From an uncultured Clostridia bacterium (GTDB lineage: Bacteria; Bacillota; Clostridia; Christensenellales; Borkfalkiaceae), in contig CANQMQ010000005.1 of assembly GCA_947625025.1 (NCBI GenBank), forward strand, positions 1 through 64,000: 64,000 nucleotides of DNA, read 5' to 3'. Below are positions 1 to 8,356 of the stretch, piece by piece. The stretch's first letter is position 1. Each line of letters opens with the position of its first letter. The notes beneath the pieces are model-generated. The model was not told the DNA's origin and searched no databases. It saw only the letters and a list, made by a program, of their open reading frames with translations. Both the position numbers and the translations under genes were made by a program.

Positions 1-728
1 TATTCTTTGACAACTGTACCCGAAGGCATCGGCTCTACTGTTTCGCTTCCTGCGGCGGAATCGCCCTTATCGCCTTTTTCGCCCTTGGGACCCTGAATAC
101 TGCCGAGATCGCTCCATCCTTGCGCCGTCTTTTCGTGTACATGCCAAGTTGCGGTATCGAGATACAAGTCACCCACTTTGCCTACGTCCTGAGTGGGTGT
201 ACCCGTACCATGAAGGAAACTGCTCCCGTCCTTGCCGTTCGTGCCATTCGAGCCGTTGGTACCGTCCGTACCGTCCGTACCGTCCGTTCCCTTCGGGCCC
301 GTCGCAGGGATACCCGTATCCGTTTCACCGATATACCAATTCCCGTTTGTGCCGATGTGCGGCGTGGTACCGTTGGAGCCGTTGGTGCCGTTTGTTCCTG
401 CCGCCTTGATGCCCGTATCATCGTCGCCGATGAACCAATTCCCCGTTTCGGCATCGATATGCGGGGTGAGGCCGTCTTCCCCGGGTGCGCCCTTATCGCC
501 CTTATCCCCCTTCGCCCCCTTGATGGAAGCAAGCCATTCCTCATAGGTGAAGGCTTCTTCACCCGTCTCGGCGCAGTTTGCGGCATAGAGATCGTAGACG
601 GCGCGGATCTGATCGTCGTCCGTATTCTTATTGAACAGGGTTCCGCCGCAGGCGGCAAGCCCGAATGTGCTCCCGAGCGCCAATGTCGCACTCAGGCAGA
701 GGGCTACAAGTTTCTTTCCAATTTTCAT
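1..728 (-). CDS. Collagen-like repeat lipoprotein (3' end outside window)
   Basis: Predicted secreted surface lipoprotein, 242 codons visible, running off the left edge without a stop. The start ATG (726-728) follows an AAGGAG site. Residues 1-27 form a lipoprotein signal peptide with a Leu-Ala-Ala-Cys lipobox. The body has short Gly-X-Y blocks (GAKGDKGDKGAPG near residue 70, GPKGEKGDKGD near 215) and Gly-Thr-Asn/Gly-Thr-Asp runs. Between them is a twice-repeated unit of the type TPHI(D)..GNWxIGxxDTGI, as in clostridial collagen-like surface proteins. Ligand and role are unknown. Its promoter contains a homopolymeric G tract (separate entry), suggesting on/off expression. Confidence 0.85.
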   Translation of the reverse strand, partial: MKIGKKLVALCLSATLALGSTFGLAACGGTLFNKNTDDDQIRAVYDLYAANCAETGEEAFTYEEWLASIKGAKGDKGDKGAPGEDGLTPHIDAETGNWFIGDDDTGIKAAGTNGTNGSNGTTPHIGTNGNWYIGETDTGIPATGPKGTDGTDGTDGTNGSNGTNGKDGSSFLHGTGTPTQDVGKVGDLYLDTATWHVHEKTAQGWSDLGSIQGPKGEKGDKGDSAAGSETVEPMPSGTVVKE

Positions 729-758
729 AAGAACTCCTTATTTCAGTTTTGTAAGGCT

Positions 759-786
759 ATTATACCCCCCCCCTGCATTTTGTCAA
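759..786 (-). promoter_or_regulatory. Promoter with G9 tract in the spacer
   Basis: On the minus strand a TTGACA -35 (786-781) and TATAAT -10 (764-759) are 16 nt apart. Nine of the spacer bases are an uninterrupted G run (C at 765-773 on the plus strand). It drives the collagen-like lipoprotein, whose start is at 728. Confidence 0.8.
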
Positions 787-900
787 CTGTTTCAAATACA
801 CAAATTTTGATTTCTCCTATAGAAATTTCTTATACCCCCTATAAGTTTTACTTATACTATGCAATTATACCGCATATTTTGGCATTTTGAGGGAAAATTC

Positions 901-1330
901 TCGGCTCCCCCTCGAGGGGGAGCTCCGCCCGTAGGGCGGTGAGGGGGTGATTCCAATGTGGTTCCAATTAGAATTCACCCCTTCCGCCCCCCTTCGGGGG
1001 CACCCACCCCTCAAGGGGTGGGCAAGGCTGAGATTTCTCGACTACGCGGCTTCGCCGCTCCGCTACTCGCGCTACGCGCTCGTGCCGCCGCAGTGGTTGC
1101 AGAATCAGAAGCGGCGTTCGGAATGACAAGCCACACTGTCATGTCGAGCTTGCCGAGACATCTCGGCTTCTTGTTGAGATTTCTCGACTCCGCTTCGCTC
1201 CGTTCGAAATGACAAGCCACACTGTCATGTCGAGCTTGCCGAGACATCTCGGCTTCTTATTGAGATTTCTCGACTCCGCTTCGCTCCGTTCGAAATGACA
1301 AGCCACACTGTCATGTCGAGCGTAGTCGTA
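901..1330. repeat. Dispersed repeat cluster with an 86-bp tandem repeat
   Basis: Non-coding stretch. It opens with GC-rich palindromes, then carries borders of the dispersed family (TGTCATGTCGAGC..., ...CGAAATGACA). From about 1122 an 86-bp unit is repeated with period 86 (AATGACA at 1122, 1208 and 1294), giving two full copies and a partial third. Confidence 0.8.
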
Positions 1331-1462
1331 CAACCGAGGCTTCTATTATACACTAAGGTTGGCACGAGCCCGCAGGGCGAAGTAAACATCACCCACCGCA
1401 TTTTAAGAATGAGGCACGGGGCGCGTGCGTTTGAAGATCTTCGTGATAAAGATGGATCATTC

Positions 1463-1499
1463 AAAAAGGGCTTGGACCTTATCGGCCCAAGCCCTTTTT
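1463..1499. terminator. Bidirectional terminator
   Basis: AAAAAGGGCTTGG and CCAAGCCCTTTTT form a perfect stem flanked by A and T tracts, just past the ppdK stop (1555). Confidence 0.85.
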
Positions 1500-1554
1500 C
1501 ATGATGTGCTGCAATTTACTACAATTTACTGCAATGTGCTACAAACTGTGGCCC

Positions 1555-4206
1555 TTACTTCGTCTTGCGGGGGTTCTTGATGTTGGCCTGCGCGGCGGCG
1601 AGGCGGGCGATGGGAACTCTGTACGGCGAGCAGGAGACATAGCTGAGCCCGATGTTGTGGCAGAACTCGATGGAGGAAGGATCTCCGCCGTGTTCGCCGC
1701 AGATACCCGTGTGGAGCTTCCTGTTGGCCTTGGTGCCCTTCTTCACTGCCATCTCCATGAGCTGGCCGACGCCCGTGGTATCGAGACGGGCAAACGGATC
1801 GCTCTCATAGATCTTGTTTGCGTAGTAGGCAGGGAGGAATTTGCCGGCATCGTCACGGGAGAAGCCGAAGGTCATTTGGGTGAGGTCGTTGGTGCCGAAG
1901 CAGAAGAACTGTGCTTCCTTCGCGATGGCATCCGCGGTGAGGGCGGCACGGGGGATCTCGATCATGGTACCCACTTCGTACTTGATTTTCTTGTGCTTGG
2001 ACTTAATGACTTCCTCAGCCGTCTTGACGACGACGTCCTTCACGAACTTCAGTTCCTTCACGTCACCGGTGAGCGGGATCATGATCTCGGGAACGAGCTT
2101 CCAATCCTTGTGGCGGCGGGATACGGCGATGGCGGCCTTCATGATGGCCTTCGTCTGCATCACGGCGATCTCGGGATAGGTTACGGTGAGGCGGCAGCCG
2201 CGGTGGCCCATCATCGGGTTGAACTCATGCAAATCGGAGATGATTTGCTTGATTTGGGCAACGGTCTTCTTCTGCGCCTTTGCAAGGGCCTCGATATCGG
2301 CCTCTTCGGTGGGAACGAATTCGTGGAGAGGCGGATCGAGGAAGCGGATGGTGACGGGCTGGCCGCCGAGTGCCTCAAAGAGGCCCTCGAAGTCTGCCTG
2401 CTGCATGGGCTCGATCTTGGCAAGCGCCTTCTCGCGCTCTTCCTTGGTATCCGCGCAGATCATCTGGCGGAATGCGCCGATCCTCGAGGGCTCGAAGAAC
2501 ATGTGCTCTGTACGGCAGAGCCCGATGCCCTGTGCGCCGAACGCGGCCGCCTGCCGTGCATCCTTCGGGGTATCCGCATTGGTACGGACGCCGAGCGCCT
2601 TATACTTATCGGAGAGCGCCATAATTCTTCCGAAGTAGCCCGAGTTGGGGTCTGCGGGGACGGTGGGGATGAGCGTATCATAGATGTGGCCTGTGGAGCC
2701 ATCGAGGGAGAGCACGTCGCCCTCATGGTATACCTTGCCCGCAAGGGTGAACTGCTTGTTCTCTTCATCCATCTTGATGTCGCCGCAGCCGGAGACACAG
2801 CAGGTGCCCATGCCGCGGGCAACGACTGCCGCATGCGAGGTCTGGCCGCCGCGGACGGTGAGGATGCCCTGCGCGAACTTCATGCCCTCAATGTCTTCGG
2901 GAGAGGTCTCGAGGCGGACAAGGACAACTTTCTTGCCTGCCTTGCCTTCCTTGACGGCGTCTTCCGCGGTGAATACGATGGTACCTGCGGCGGCGCCGGG
3001 GGAAGCCGCGATGCCCTTGCCGACGAGGTTGTTCTTATCGGCATCCTTGAGGGCGGCGGGATCAAAGGTGGGGTGAAGGAGCATATCGAGGGACTTGGCG
3101 TCGATCTGCATGAGGGCCTCCTGTTCGGAGATCATGCCCTCATCGATGAGGTCACATGCGATCTTGATGGCGGCGGCGGCGGTGCGCTTGCCGTTACGGG
3201 TCTGGAGCATGTAGAGCTTCTCGTTCTCGACGGTGAACTCCATATCCTGCATGTCGCGGTAGTGGTTCTCGAGGATGGTGCAAACCTCCTGGAACTGCTC
3301 GTATACCTTCGGGAATACGCGTGCCATCTCGGCGATGGGCATAGGCGTACGGACGCCTGCAACGACGTCCTCACCCTGTGCATTGGTGAGGAATTCGCCC
3401 ATGAGGCCCTTCTCGCCGGTGGCGGGGTTACGGGTGAAGGCTACGCCCGTGCCGCAGTTGTCGCCCATGTTGCCGAATGCCATCATCTGTACGTTGACGG
3501 CAGTGCCCCAACTGTAGGGGATGTCGTGGTCCATACGGTAGACGTTGGCACGGGGGTTGTCCCAGGAGCGGAACACGGCCTTGATAGCCTCGAAGAGCTG
3601 TTCCTTGGGGTCGGAAGGGAAATCCTTGCCGATCTTTTCCTTATACTCCGCCTTGAACTGGTTGGCGAGCGTCTTGAGGTCCTCTGCGTTGAGCTCGACG
3701 TCCTGCGTCACGCCCTTCGCCTTCTTCATGTCGTCGATGAGCTTCTCGAAGTACTTCTTGCCCACTTCCATGACGACATCCGAGAACATCTGGATGAATC
3801 TACGGTAGCAATCCCACGCCCAGCGGGGATTATTGGATTTTCTTGCGAGAACTTCCACAACCTCTTCGTTGAGGCCGAGGTTGAGGATGGTATCCATCAT
3901 GCCGGGCATGGAAGCTCTTGCGCCCGAACGGACGGAGACGAGCAGAGGATTCTCCTTGTCGCCGAACTTCTTGCCGGTGATGTGCTCCATTTTGTCGATA
4001 TATTCCATGATTTCGGCACGGATCCCCTCGTTGATTTGCCTGCCGTCCTCATAGTACTGCGTGCATGCTTCCGTCGAAATGGTGAAGCCCTGCGGTACGG
4101 GGAGACCGATGTTGGTCATTTCTGCAAGGTTCGCACCCTTGCCGCCGAGGAGCTCACGCATGTTTGCGTTGCCTTCGGTAAAAAGGTAACAATACTTTTT
4201 TGCCAT
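1555..4206 (-). CDS. ppdK: Pyruvate, phosphate dikinase
   Basis: Interconverts PEP, AMP and PPi with pyruvate, ATP and Pi in the cytoplasm. 883 residues, the usual family size. The N-terminal ATP-grasp part begins AKKYCYLFTEGN and contains GGKGANLAEM. The swivelling domain carries the phospho-His motif GGQTSHAAVVARG near residue 450. The C-terminal PEP/pyruvate TIM barrel has the active Cys in GICGEHGGDP near 825. I chose the ATG at 4206 because AGGAGG lies 9 nt upstream; an in-frame ATG at 4242 has no such site. Monocistronic, with its own promoter (4248-4276) and terminator. It fits functionally with the membrane pyrophosphatase and PEP carboxykinase in this window. Confidence 0.98.
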   Translation of the reverse strand: MAKKYCYLFTEGNANMRELLGGKGANLAEMTNIGLPVPQGFTISTEACTQYYEDGRQINEGIRAEIMEYIDKMEHITGKKFGDKENPLLVSVRSGARASMPGMMDTILNLGLNEEVVEVLARKSNNPRWAWDCYRRFIQMFSDVVMEVGKKYFEKLIDDMKKAKGVTQDVELNAEDLKTLANQFKAEYKEKIGKDFPSDPKEQLFEAIKAVFRSWDNPRANVYRMDHDIPYSWGTAVNVQMMAFGNMGDNCGTGVAFTRNPATGEKGLMGEFLTNAQGEDVVAGVRTPMPIAEMARVFPKVYEQFQEVCTILENHYRDMQDMEFTVENEKLYMLQTRNGKRTAAAAIKIACDLIDEGMISEQEALMQIDAKSLDMLLHPTFDPAALKDADKNNLVGKGIAASPGAAAGTIVFTAEDAVKEGKAGKKVVLVRLETSPEDIEGMKFAQGILTVRGGQTSHAAVVARGMGTCCVSGCGDIKMDEENKQFTLAGKVYHEGDVLSLDGSTGHIYDTLIPTVPADPNSGYFGRIMALSDKYKALGVRTNADTPKDARQAAAFGAQGIGLCRTEHMFFEPSRIGAFRQMICADTKEEREKALAKIEPMQQADFEGLFEALGGQPVTIRFLDPPLHEFVPTEEADIEALAKAQKKTVAQIKQIISDLHEFNPMMGHRGCRLTVTYPEIAVMQTKAIMKAAIAVSRRHKDWKLVPEIMIPLTGDVKELKFVKDVVVKTAEEVIKSKHKKIKYEVGTMIEIPRAALTADAIAKEAQFFCFGTNDLTQMTFGFSRDDAGKFLPAYYANKIYESDPFARLDTTGVGQLMEMAVKKGTKANRKLHTGICGEHGGDPSSIEFCHNIGLSYVSCSPYRVPIARLAAAQANIKNPRKTK

Positions 4207-4247
4207 TGAAACATTCCTCCTGAGATTTCGGTTTTTTACCATAAGCG

Positions 4248-4276
4248 ATTATACACCATCCGCCGTGAGATTTCAA
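4248..4276 (-). promoter_or_regulatory. ppdK promoter
   Basis: Minus strand TTGAAA, 17-nt spacer, TATAAT, upstream of the ppdK ribosome-binding site. Confidence 0.8.
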
Positions 4277-4382
4277 GCCTTTCACCCCAAAAAATCAGAA
4301 AAATATGGGCGGAATTTGCAATTTTCGCCGTGGGAGGCCTTAAGCCCCCCTCCCGTTCTTATGGGAAGCCCCTGCCCTGCGC

Positions 4383-4412
4383 TTGACAATCCGCCGTTCT
4401 TTGCGCTATAAT
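4383..4412 (+). promoter_or_regulatory. Consensus promoter of the LRR gene
   Basis: TTGACA (4383-4388), 18-nt spacer, TATAAT (4407-4412), pointing at the gene starting at 4451. Confidence 0.85.
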
Positions 4413-4450
4413 GGGTACGGCATGCGGGCATTCCCCATGCGGAGGCGGCT

Positions 4451-5293
4451 GTGGAACAGTTTTTGTTTAACAAGATCAGATCGGACGGAACGTACGCCGT
4501 ATCGGGCGGCGATGCGCTTCCCGAGGAGCCCATTCTCCCTTCCAAACAAAAAAAGATCCCCGTCACCCGTGTAGCGGGGGAGGGTTTCAAAAAGGCGCCC
4601 ATCTATCGGGCCGTCATTCCGGAAGGCATCGTGCACCTCGGGGACTACGCCTTCGAATTCTGTGAACTCTTGGAGGAAGCCGTGCTCCCCGAAAGCCTCC
4701 GCACCATCGGCACCGCCTGCTTTATGTGGTGTGAACGCCTCTCCTCCATCCGCCTTCCCGAGCACCTTGCCGCCATCGGGCCCTACGCCTTCGAGAACTG
4801 TTCAGAGCTCACCGAGCTCGAATTCCCGGTTTGGCTCAAGTTGTTGGGAGACTCCGCATGCGGAGGGAGCGGGCTCCGCCGTGCCGTATTCCGGGGCAGC
4901 CTCAAGCGCCTCCCCTATGAAATGTTTCGGGATTGCCACGCTTTAGAGGAGGTCGTATTCCCCGAAGGACTCACCCATATCGGGAACGGCGCTTTCAAAA
5001 ATTGCACCTACCTTTCGGACATGGTTATTCCCGATGGCGTGGAGGTTCTGGAAAGTTGGTGCTTCGAGGGGTGCCTCTCGCTCAAGCGGGTCGTCATTCC
5101 AAAATCGGTACAGCTCATCGACTACCGTGCCTTCGCGGATTGCCCTGCCCTGTCGGAAGCCGTCTTTGAGGACCCCGCCGATTGGATGCTGCAGAACGGT
5201 TCCCAAAAGATGCCCTGCCGCGGGTTCGCTTCCCCCGATATGGCCGCAAAATTTTTACGCAATGCCTGCGAATTGAGCTTTATTAAGGAATAA
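4451..5293 (+). CDS. BspA-type leucine-rich-repeat protein
   Basis: 280 residues composed of about eight LRR_5/BspA-type repeats of 22-23 residues with the pattern LP-x-x-(L/V)xxIGxxAFxxCxxLxxxxxP. No signal peptide or membrane segment is visible, so it appears cytoplasmic, unlike the secreted BspA surface proteins. The start is GTG at 4451 with GGAGG 6 nt upstream. A consensus promoter precedes it; a dispersed repeat begins two bases after the TAA. These repeats usually bind proteins; the partner is unknown. Confidence 0.85.
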   Translation: MEQFLFNKIRSDGTYAVSGGDALPEEPILPSKQKKIPVTRVAGEGFKKAPIYRAVIPEGIVHLGDYAFEFCELLEEAVLPESLRTIGTACFMWCERLSSIRLPEHLAAIGPYAFENCSELTELEFPVWLKLLGDSACGGSGLRRAVFRGSLKRLPYEMFRDCHALEEVVFPEGLTHIGNGAFKNCTYLSDMVIPDGVEVLESWCFEGCLSLKRVVIPKSVQLIDYRAFADCPALSEAVFEDPADWMLQNGSQKMPCRGFASPDMAAKFLRNACELSFIKE

Positions 5294-5294
5294 A

Positions 5295-5376
5295 TGTCAC
5301 CCCGAGCGTAGTCGAGGGGTCTCGAGCTTCTCAATGTGAGATTTCTCGACTCCGCTACGCTCCGCTCGAAATGACA
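5295..5376. repeat. Dispersed repeat, TGTCA-border type
   Basis: One full unit: TGTCACCCCGAGCG... at the left and ...GCTCGAAATGACA at the right, in the gap between two convergent genes. Confidence 0.8.
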
Positions 5377-5385
5377 ACGCAGTAT

Positions 5386-6462
5386 TTACCCCAAACAATC
5401 GCATAGAGTTTGTGCGGCGGAGAGGGTTTCCTCCTCCGTCGTTTGCATGCCGAAGGAGAAGCGCAGGCCGCGGCGGGCCTCCTCTTCCTCCCGCCCCATC
5501 GCGAGGAGCACGTGGGATGCAAGGGCGGCGTGCGCCGAACACGCGGCCCCTGCGGAGGCCGCCACTCCCTTCAGGTCGAGGAGGTCCAAAAGGAGGTCTC
5601 CCCTCCGTGAAAGGGTCACATGGGAGATGTTGGGAACGCGGTGACGCCCGTCCACCGTAGCAATGCCCTTGAGTTTGGCCTCGAAGAGATCCCGAAGCCG
5701 CCCCGTATGCCGTATAAATTGCTCCCTGCGCTGTGCGGCAAGCTCCAACGCCTTCGCAAGGCCCACGATGCCCGCGACGTTGAGCGTCCCCCCGCGGAGG
5801 TTCCGCTCCTGTTCCCCGCCCGCGATGAGGGGGGCAATGGCGACGCCCCGCCTTACAAAGAGGGCGCCTACCCCCTTCGGGCCGCCGAGTTTGTGGGCGG
5901 AGAGGGAGAGCGCATCCGAATATGCGGCAATTTCCCGTAAATCTAAAGAGCATGCCGCCTGCACGCAGTCGGTGAAGAAGTAGGCGCCGTGGGCGTGCGC
6001 CATCTCCGCAAGCGCTCTTGTGGGCTGGATACAGCCCGTCTCGTTGTTGACTGCCATCACTGAAACGAGGTCCACATCTTCGGACATGGTACCATCAAAA
6101 TCGCTCACTTGTACGATTCCGTCCTCCCCTGCCGTACTCAAAGAGAACCCGCCCGCACGGAGGGGGGCAGCAGAGAGACATGCGGCATGCTCGATGGGGG
6201 AAAGCACCGCCCTCCCCGCTCCGATGCCCCGCACCGCCCAATTATCGGCTTCGGTGCCGCCCGAAGTGAAGTAGATCTCATAGGGCTTTACGCCGAGCAC
6301 CGCCGCGATGCGGTCCCGCGCGTCCGTAACGAGCCCCGCCGCCCTTCTGCCGTACGCATGGAGGGAATCGGGGTTGCCGAACACTGCAAGGGCGGAGAGC
6401 ATTTCCTCCTGCACCTCGGGAAGGAGCGGCGCCGTTGCCGCATAGTCGAGATAGATTGCCAT
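5386..6462 (-). CDS. Cysteine desulfurase (NifS/IscS family)
   Basis: PLP enzyme that mobilises sulfur from cysteine as a persulfide for Fe-S clusters or thiolation. 358 residues. Visible features: YLDYAATAP at the N terminus, FTSGGTEADNWA near residue 68, the PLP lysine in SLSAHKLGGPKGVG near 190, and the catalytic-loop cysteine in AASAGAACSAHAAL near 308. No IscU or thiI partner is adjacent, so the acceptor is not evident. There is no Shine-Dalgarno before the ATG; a consensus promoter ends 6 nt from it, predicting a leaderless mRNA. Confidence 0.93.
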   Translation of the reverse strand: MAIYLDYAATAPLLPEVQEEMLSALAVFGNPDSLHAYGRRAAGLVTDARDRIAAVLGVKPYEIYFTSGGTEADNWAVRGIGAGRAVLSPIEHAACLSAAPLRAGGFSLSTAGEDGIVQVSDFDGTMSEDVDLVSVMAVNNETGCIQPTRALAEMAHAHGAYFFTDCVQAACSLDLREIAAYSDALSLSAHKLGGPKGVGALFVRRGVAIAPLIAGGEQERNLRGGTLNVAGIVGLAKALELAAQRREQFIRHTGRLRDLFEAKLKGIATVDGRHRVPNISHVTLSRRGDLLLDLLDLKGVAASAGAACSAHAALASHVLLAMGREEEEARRGLRFSFGMQTTEEETLSAAQTLCDCLG

Positions 6463-6468
6463 ACTGCT

Positions 6469-6497
6469 ATTATAAAAATTTGTTACGGATTTGTCAA
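6469..6497 (-). promoter_or_regulatory. Leaderless promoter of the cysteine desulfurase
   Basis: TTGACA (6497-6492), 17-nt spacer, TATAAT (6474-6469), then six bases to the ATG at 6462. The expected transcription start is the A of the start codon. Confidence 0.8.
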
Positions 6498-6534
6498 GGA
6501 TTCCACTCCCTCCCCATGCGGGAGAGCGGTATTA

Positions 6535-6558
6535 AAAAAGCGCCCGAGGGCGCTTTTT
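6535..6558 (-). terminator. Terminator of the APH-like gene
   Basis: The stem GCGCCC/GGGCGC is followed on the minus strand by a T6 run. Confidence 0.85.
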
Positions 6559-6559
6559 C

Positions 6560-7300
6560 TTATTGCCAATCGCAGACGTTCACCCACTTGGAGAGGAATT
6601 CCTGCTCCTCGGGGCGCTTCTTCACCGATTGCGACGCCGCCACAATGGGCAGGATGCGCTGGACATATTGCAGGGCGGTATCCGTCTTTTCGCAGTACAG
6701 CCTGAGATACTCCTCGGCGAGGTCGTCCTTCTTCTCGAGCTTCATGATGAGGTACGTCCTCGCGGCATCGGCGGAGCCGTTGCCCTGCGTCGCATGCGAC
6801 CAATCGATGATGTACGGCGTGCCGTCCTTGGTTAAAATGACGTTGGAGGGTTGGAAGTCCCCATGGCACAGCTTGGTGTGGCGGGGGAGCCCGTCGAGCC
6901 GCACGTGCAGATCGTAGCGGACGGTTGCGGGGAAGGCGGAGGCCGAAATCTTGGCATGCATCTTATCCCGCAGGTGCCCGAGAAGGGGTACCTTTTCCTT
7001 GCTCATGCGGATCTGGAGATCGACGAAGAAGTTTAAGTATTCCTCCCGCTTTTCGGGGTACCTCTGCATGAGTTCCTCGAGCGTATCCCCCTCGATGAAT
7101 TCCCATACGAGGGACCACTGTCCGTCGATGACCGCCACTTCGAGGACGTGGGGAATGTTGAGGGAAGTCTCCTCCACCCGTGCCTGGTTGAGGGCCTCGT
7201 TGAGGATGCCCGCCTTGGAATAGGTGCTATCAAAGGATTTGATGAGCTTATCCCCGTCCCGATAGAGTTTCTTGCCGTTGCTTACATGAATGAGTTCCAT
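6560..7300 (-). CDS. Aminoglycoside phosphotransferase-fold kinase
   Basis: 246-residue protein of the APH/choline-kinase superfamily. The catalytic loop is CHGDFQPSNVIL (near residue 145) and the metal-binding Asp is in IIDWSHAT shortly after. The N-lobe has the short glycine-poor strand typical of the superfamily. The substrate cannot be read from the sequence; small-molecule or sugar kinases are as likely as antibiotic resistance. AAGGAGG precedes the ATG; it has its own promoter (7357-7385) and terminator, so it is a single-gene unit. Confidence 0.85.
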   Translation of the reverse strand: MELIHVSNGKKLYRDGDKLIKSFDSTYSKAGILNEALNQARVEETSLNIPHVLEVAVIDGQWSLVWEFIEGDTLEELMQRYPEKREEYLNFFVDLQIRMSKEKVPLLGHLRDKMHAKISASAFPATVRYDLHVRLDGLPRHTKLCHGDFQPSNVILTKDGTPYIIDWSHATQGNGSADAARTYLIMKLEKKDDLAEEYLRLYCEKTDTALQYVQRILPIVAASQSVKKRPEEQEFLSKWVNVCDWQ

Positions 7301-7356
7301 AGTTCCGATTCCTCCTTATCGGCGGGTAATCATCCCGCAACCTGATTCCGAGGACT

Positions 7357-7385
7357 ATTATACGCCAAATTTTGCCGTTCGTAAA
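7357..7385 (-). promoter_or_regulatory. Promoter of the APH-like gene
   Basis: Minus strand TTTACG, 17-nt spacer, TATAAT. Confidence 0.7.
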
Positions 7386-7425
7386 TACCTTTCCGAAAAA
7401 TTCTTTCGGATTTTGTAAGAAATAA

Positions 7426-7446
7426 CCCCCGCCGCAGCGGGGGCCG
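7426..7446 (-). terminator. Probable terminator of the ispE operon
   Basis: On the minus strand CCCCCGC pairs with GCGGGGG and is followed by TTATTTCTT, downstream of the stop at 7467. Confidence 0.6.
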
Positions 7447-7466
7447 TAAACCAAATTTTTACGCTT

Positions 7467-8336
7467 CTATTCTGTTTCCCCTGCCTCATCGTTTTCTACC
7501 TCATCGAGCAAAGCTTCGAGGATAGAAAGGCGGGTATCGAGCGCCTCGAGGCGGGCGCCGTTTTCGGTGGAGGAGAGCTTCTCGTTGGTGCGGCAGAGGG
7601 ATGCGGCGGCGTACAGCTTCCTGCAGTAGACGGCGAGCACCCCGAGTACGCCCACGGCGAGCACCCCGAGCACGATGGTTACGATGAGGGGCACGGCATC
7701 GGCCGTGCGGAGAATGAAGCTGCCCGCAACAGCTACCCCGATGAGGAGCATGAGGAAGGCGGAAAGGACCGCCAAGAAGCGGACGAAGTAGTAGTGTTTG
7801 TTGGCGGCAAATGCCTCACGGCGGGAGGCGATGCCCGCCTCCACCTGTTCGCGCAGGGGCTCCGCTTCGGCACGGCAGCTCTTCTCCTCCTCTTCGAGGA
7901 TGGGCTTCAGCTTCCCCGCGATATTGCTCCGCATCTCGGGCGGGCAGAGGTAAAATTCATCCATGCCGCCCTCTTCGTAAAAATAATTTGTCTTGGTAAA
8001 GCCTTCGGTGACGGCCTCGAATACCTTCTCCCGCGCCTCTTCTCTGTAGACCGCGGCCTGGCGGTATAGCGTGGCGGCGCCCTCAAACTCCCCTGCGGCG
8101 TAGGCTTCATCGCCCTCCTTTATGAGCTTTTCGTACTCCGCCTGTGCGCGCTCCGCCTCCTTCTTGCGCTTTTCGAGGGCCTCTTCGAGTTGGGAGGGCG
8201 TGAGGCCGACGAGATCCTCATCGTAATTCTCCCCATCCTCCCCTGCGAGTTGGGCGTCTACGACGTCGTCCCCCTCGGGCTTATGCACCAATTTGATGCC
8301 GCGCGACTCTTCGTCGTCCATGATGCGTTCTTCCAT
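7467..8336 (-). CDS. Coiled-coil/TPR-like membrane protein of unknown function
   Basis: 289 residues, family not recognised. The acidic N terminus (1-45) leads into a charged helical stretch (46-100, SQLEEALEKRKKEAERAQAEYEKL) resembling a single TPR/MIT-like hairpin (YAAGEFEGAATLYRQAA). Two hydrophobic segments lie at about 180-205 and 212-238, and a C-terminal coiled coil follows (245-285). Topology suggests both ends in the cytoplasm. The ATG at 8336 follows AAGGAG, 20 nt downstream of the ispE stop, so it is probably co-transcribed with ispE. Confidence 0.75.
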   Translation of the reverse strand: MEERIMDDEESRGIKLVHKPEGDDVVDAQLAGEDGENYDEDLVGLTPSQLEEALEKRKKEAERAQAEYEKLIKEGDEAYAAGEFEGAATLYRQAAVYREEAREKVFEAVTEGFTKTNYFYEEGGMDEFYLCPPEMRSNIAGKLKPILEEEEKSCRAEAEPLREQVEAGIASRREAFAANKHYYFVRFLAVLSAFLMLLIGVAVAGSFILRTADAVPLIVTIVLGVLAVGVLGVLAVYCRKLYAAASLCRTNEKLSSTENGARLEALDTRLSILEALLDEVENDEAGETE

Positions 8337-8356
8337 GTTTCACTCCTTATGATATC

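Noticed and set aside
1122-1330. Possible CRISPR array from regular spacing
   Set aside because: The 86-bp period is a tandem duplication with identical interior; no short repeat with unique spacers and no cas genes are present.
1501-4209. A 902-codon open frame on the plus strand opposite ppdK
   Set aside because: It is the antisense of a fully conserved PPDK in GC-rich sequence, has no ribosome-binding site and matches no family. Similar long antisense frames opposite gyrA, alaS, hppA, pckG, the large lipoprotein and others were dropped for the same reason.
6560-7300. Calling the APH-fold kinase an aminoglycoside resistance gene
   Set aside because: Only the general kinase motifs are visible; nothing in the sequence or neighbourhood indicates antibiotic specificity.
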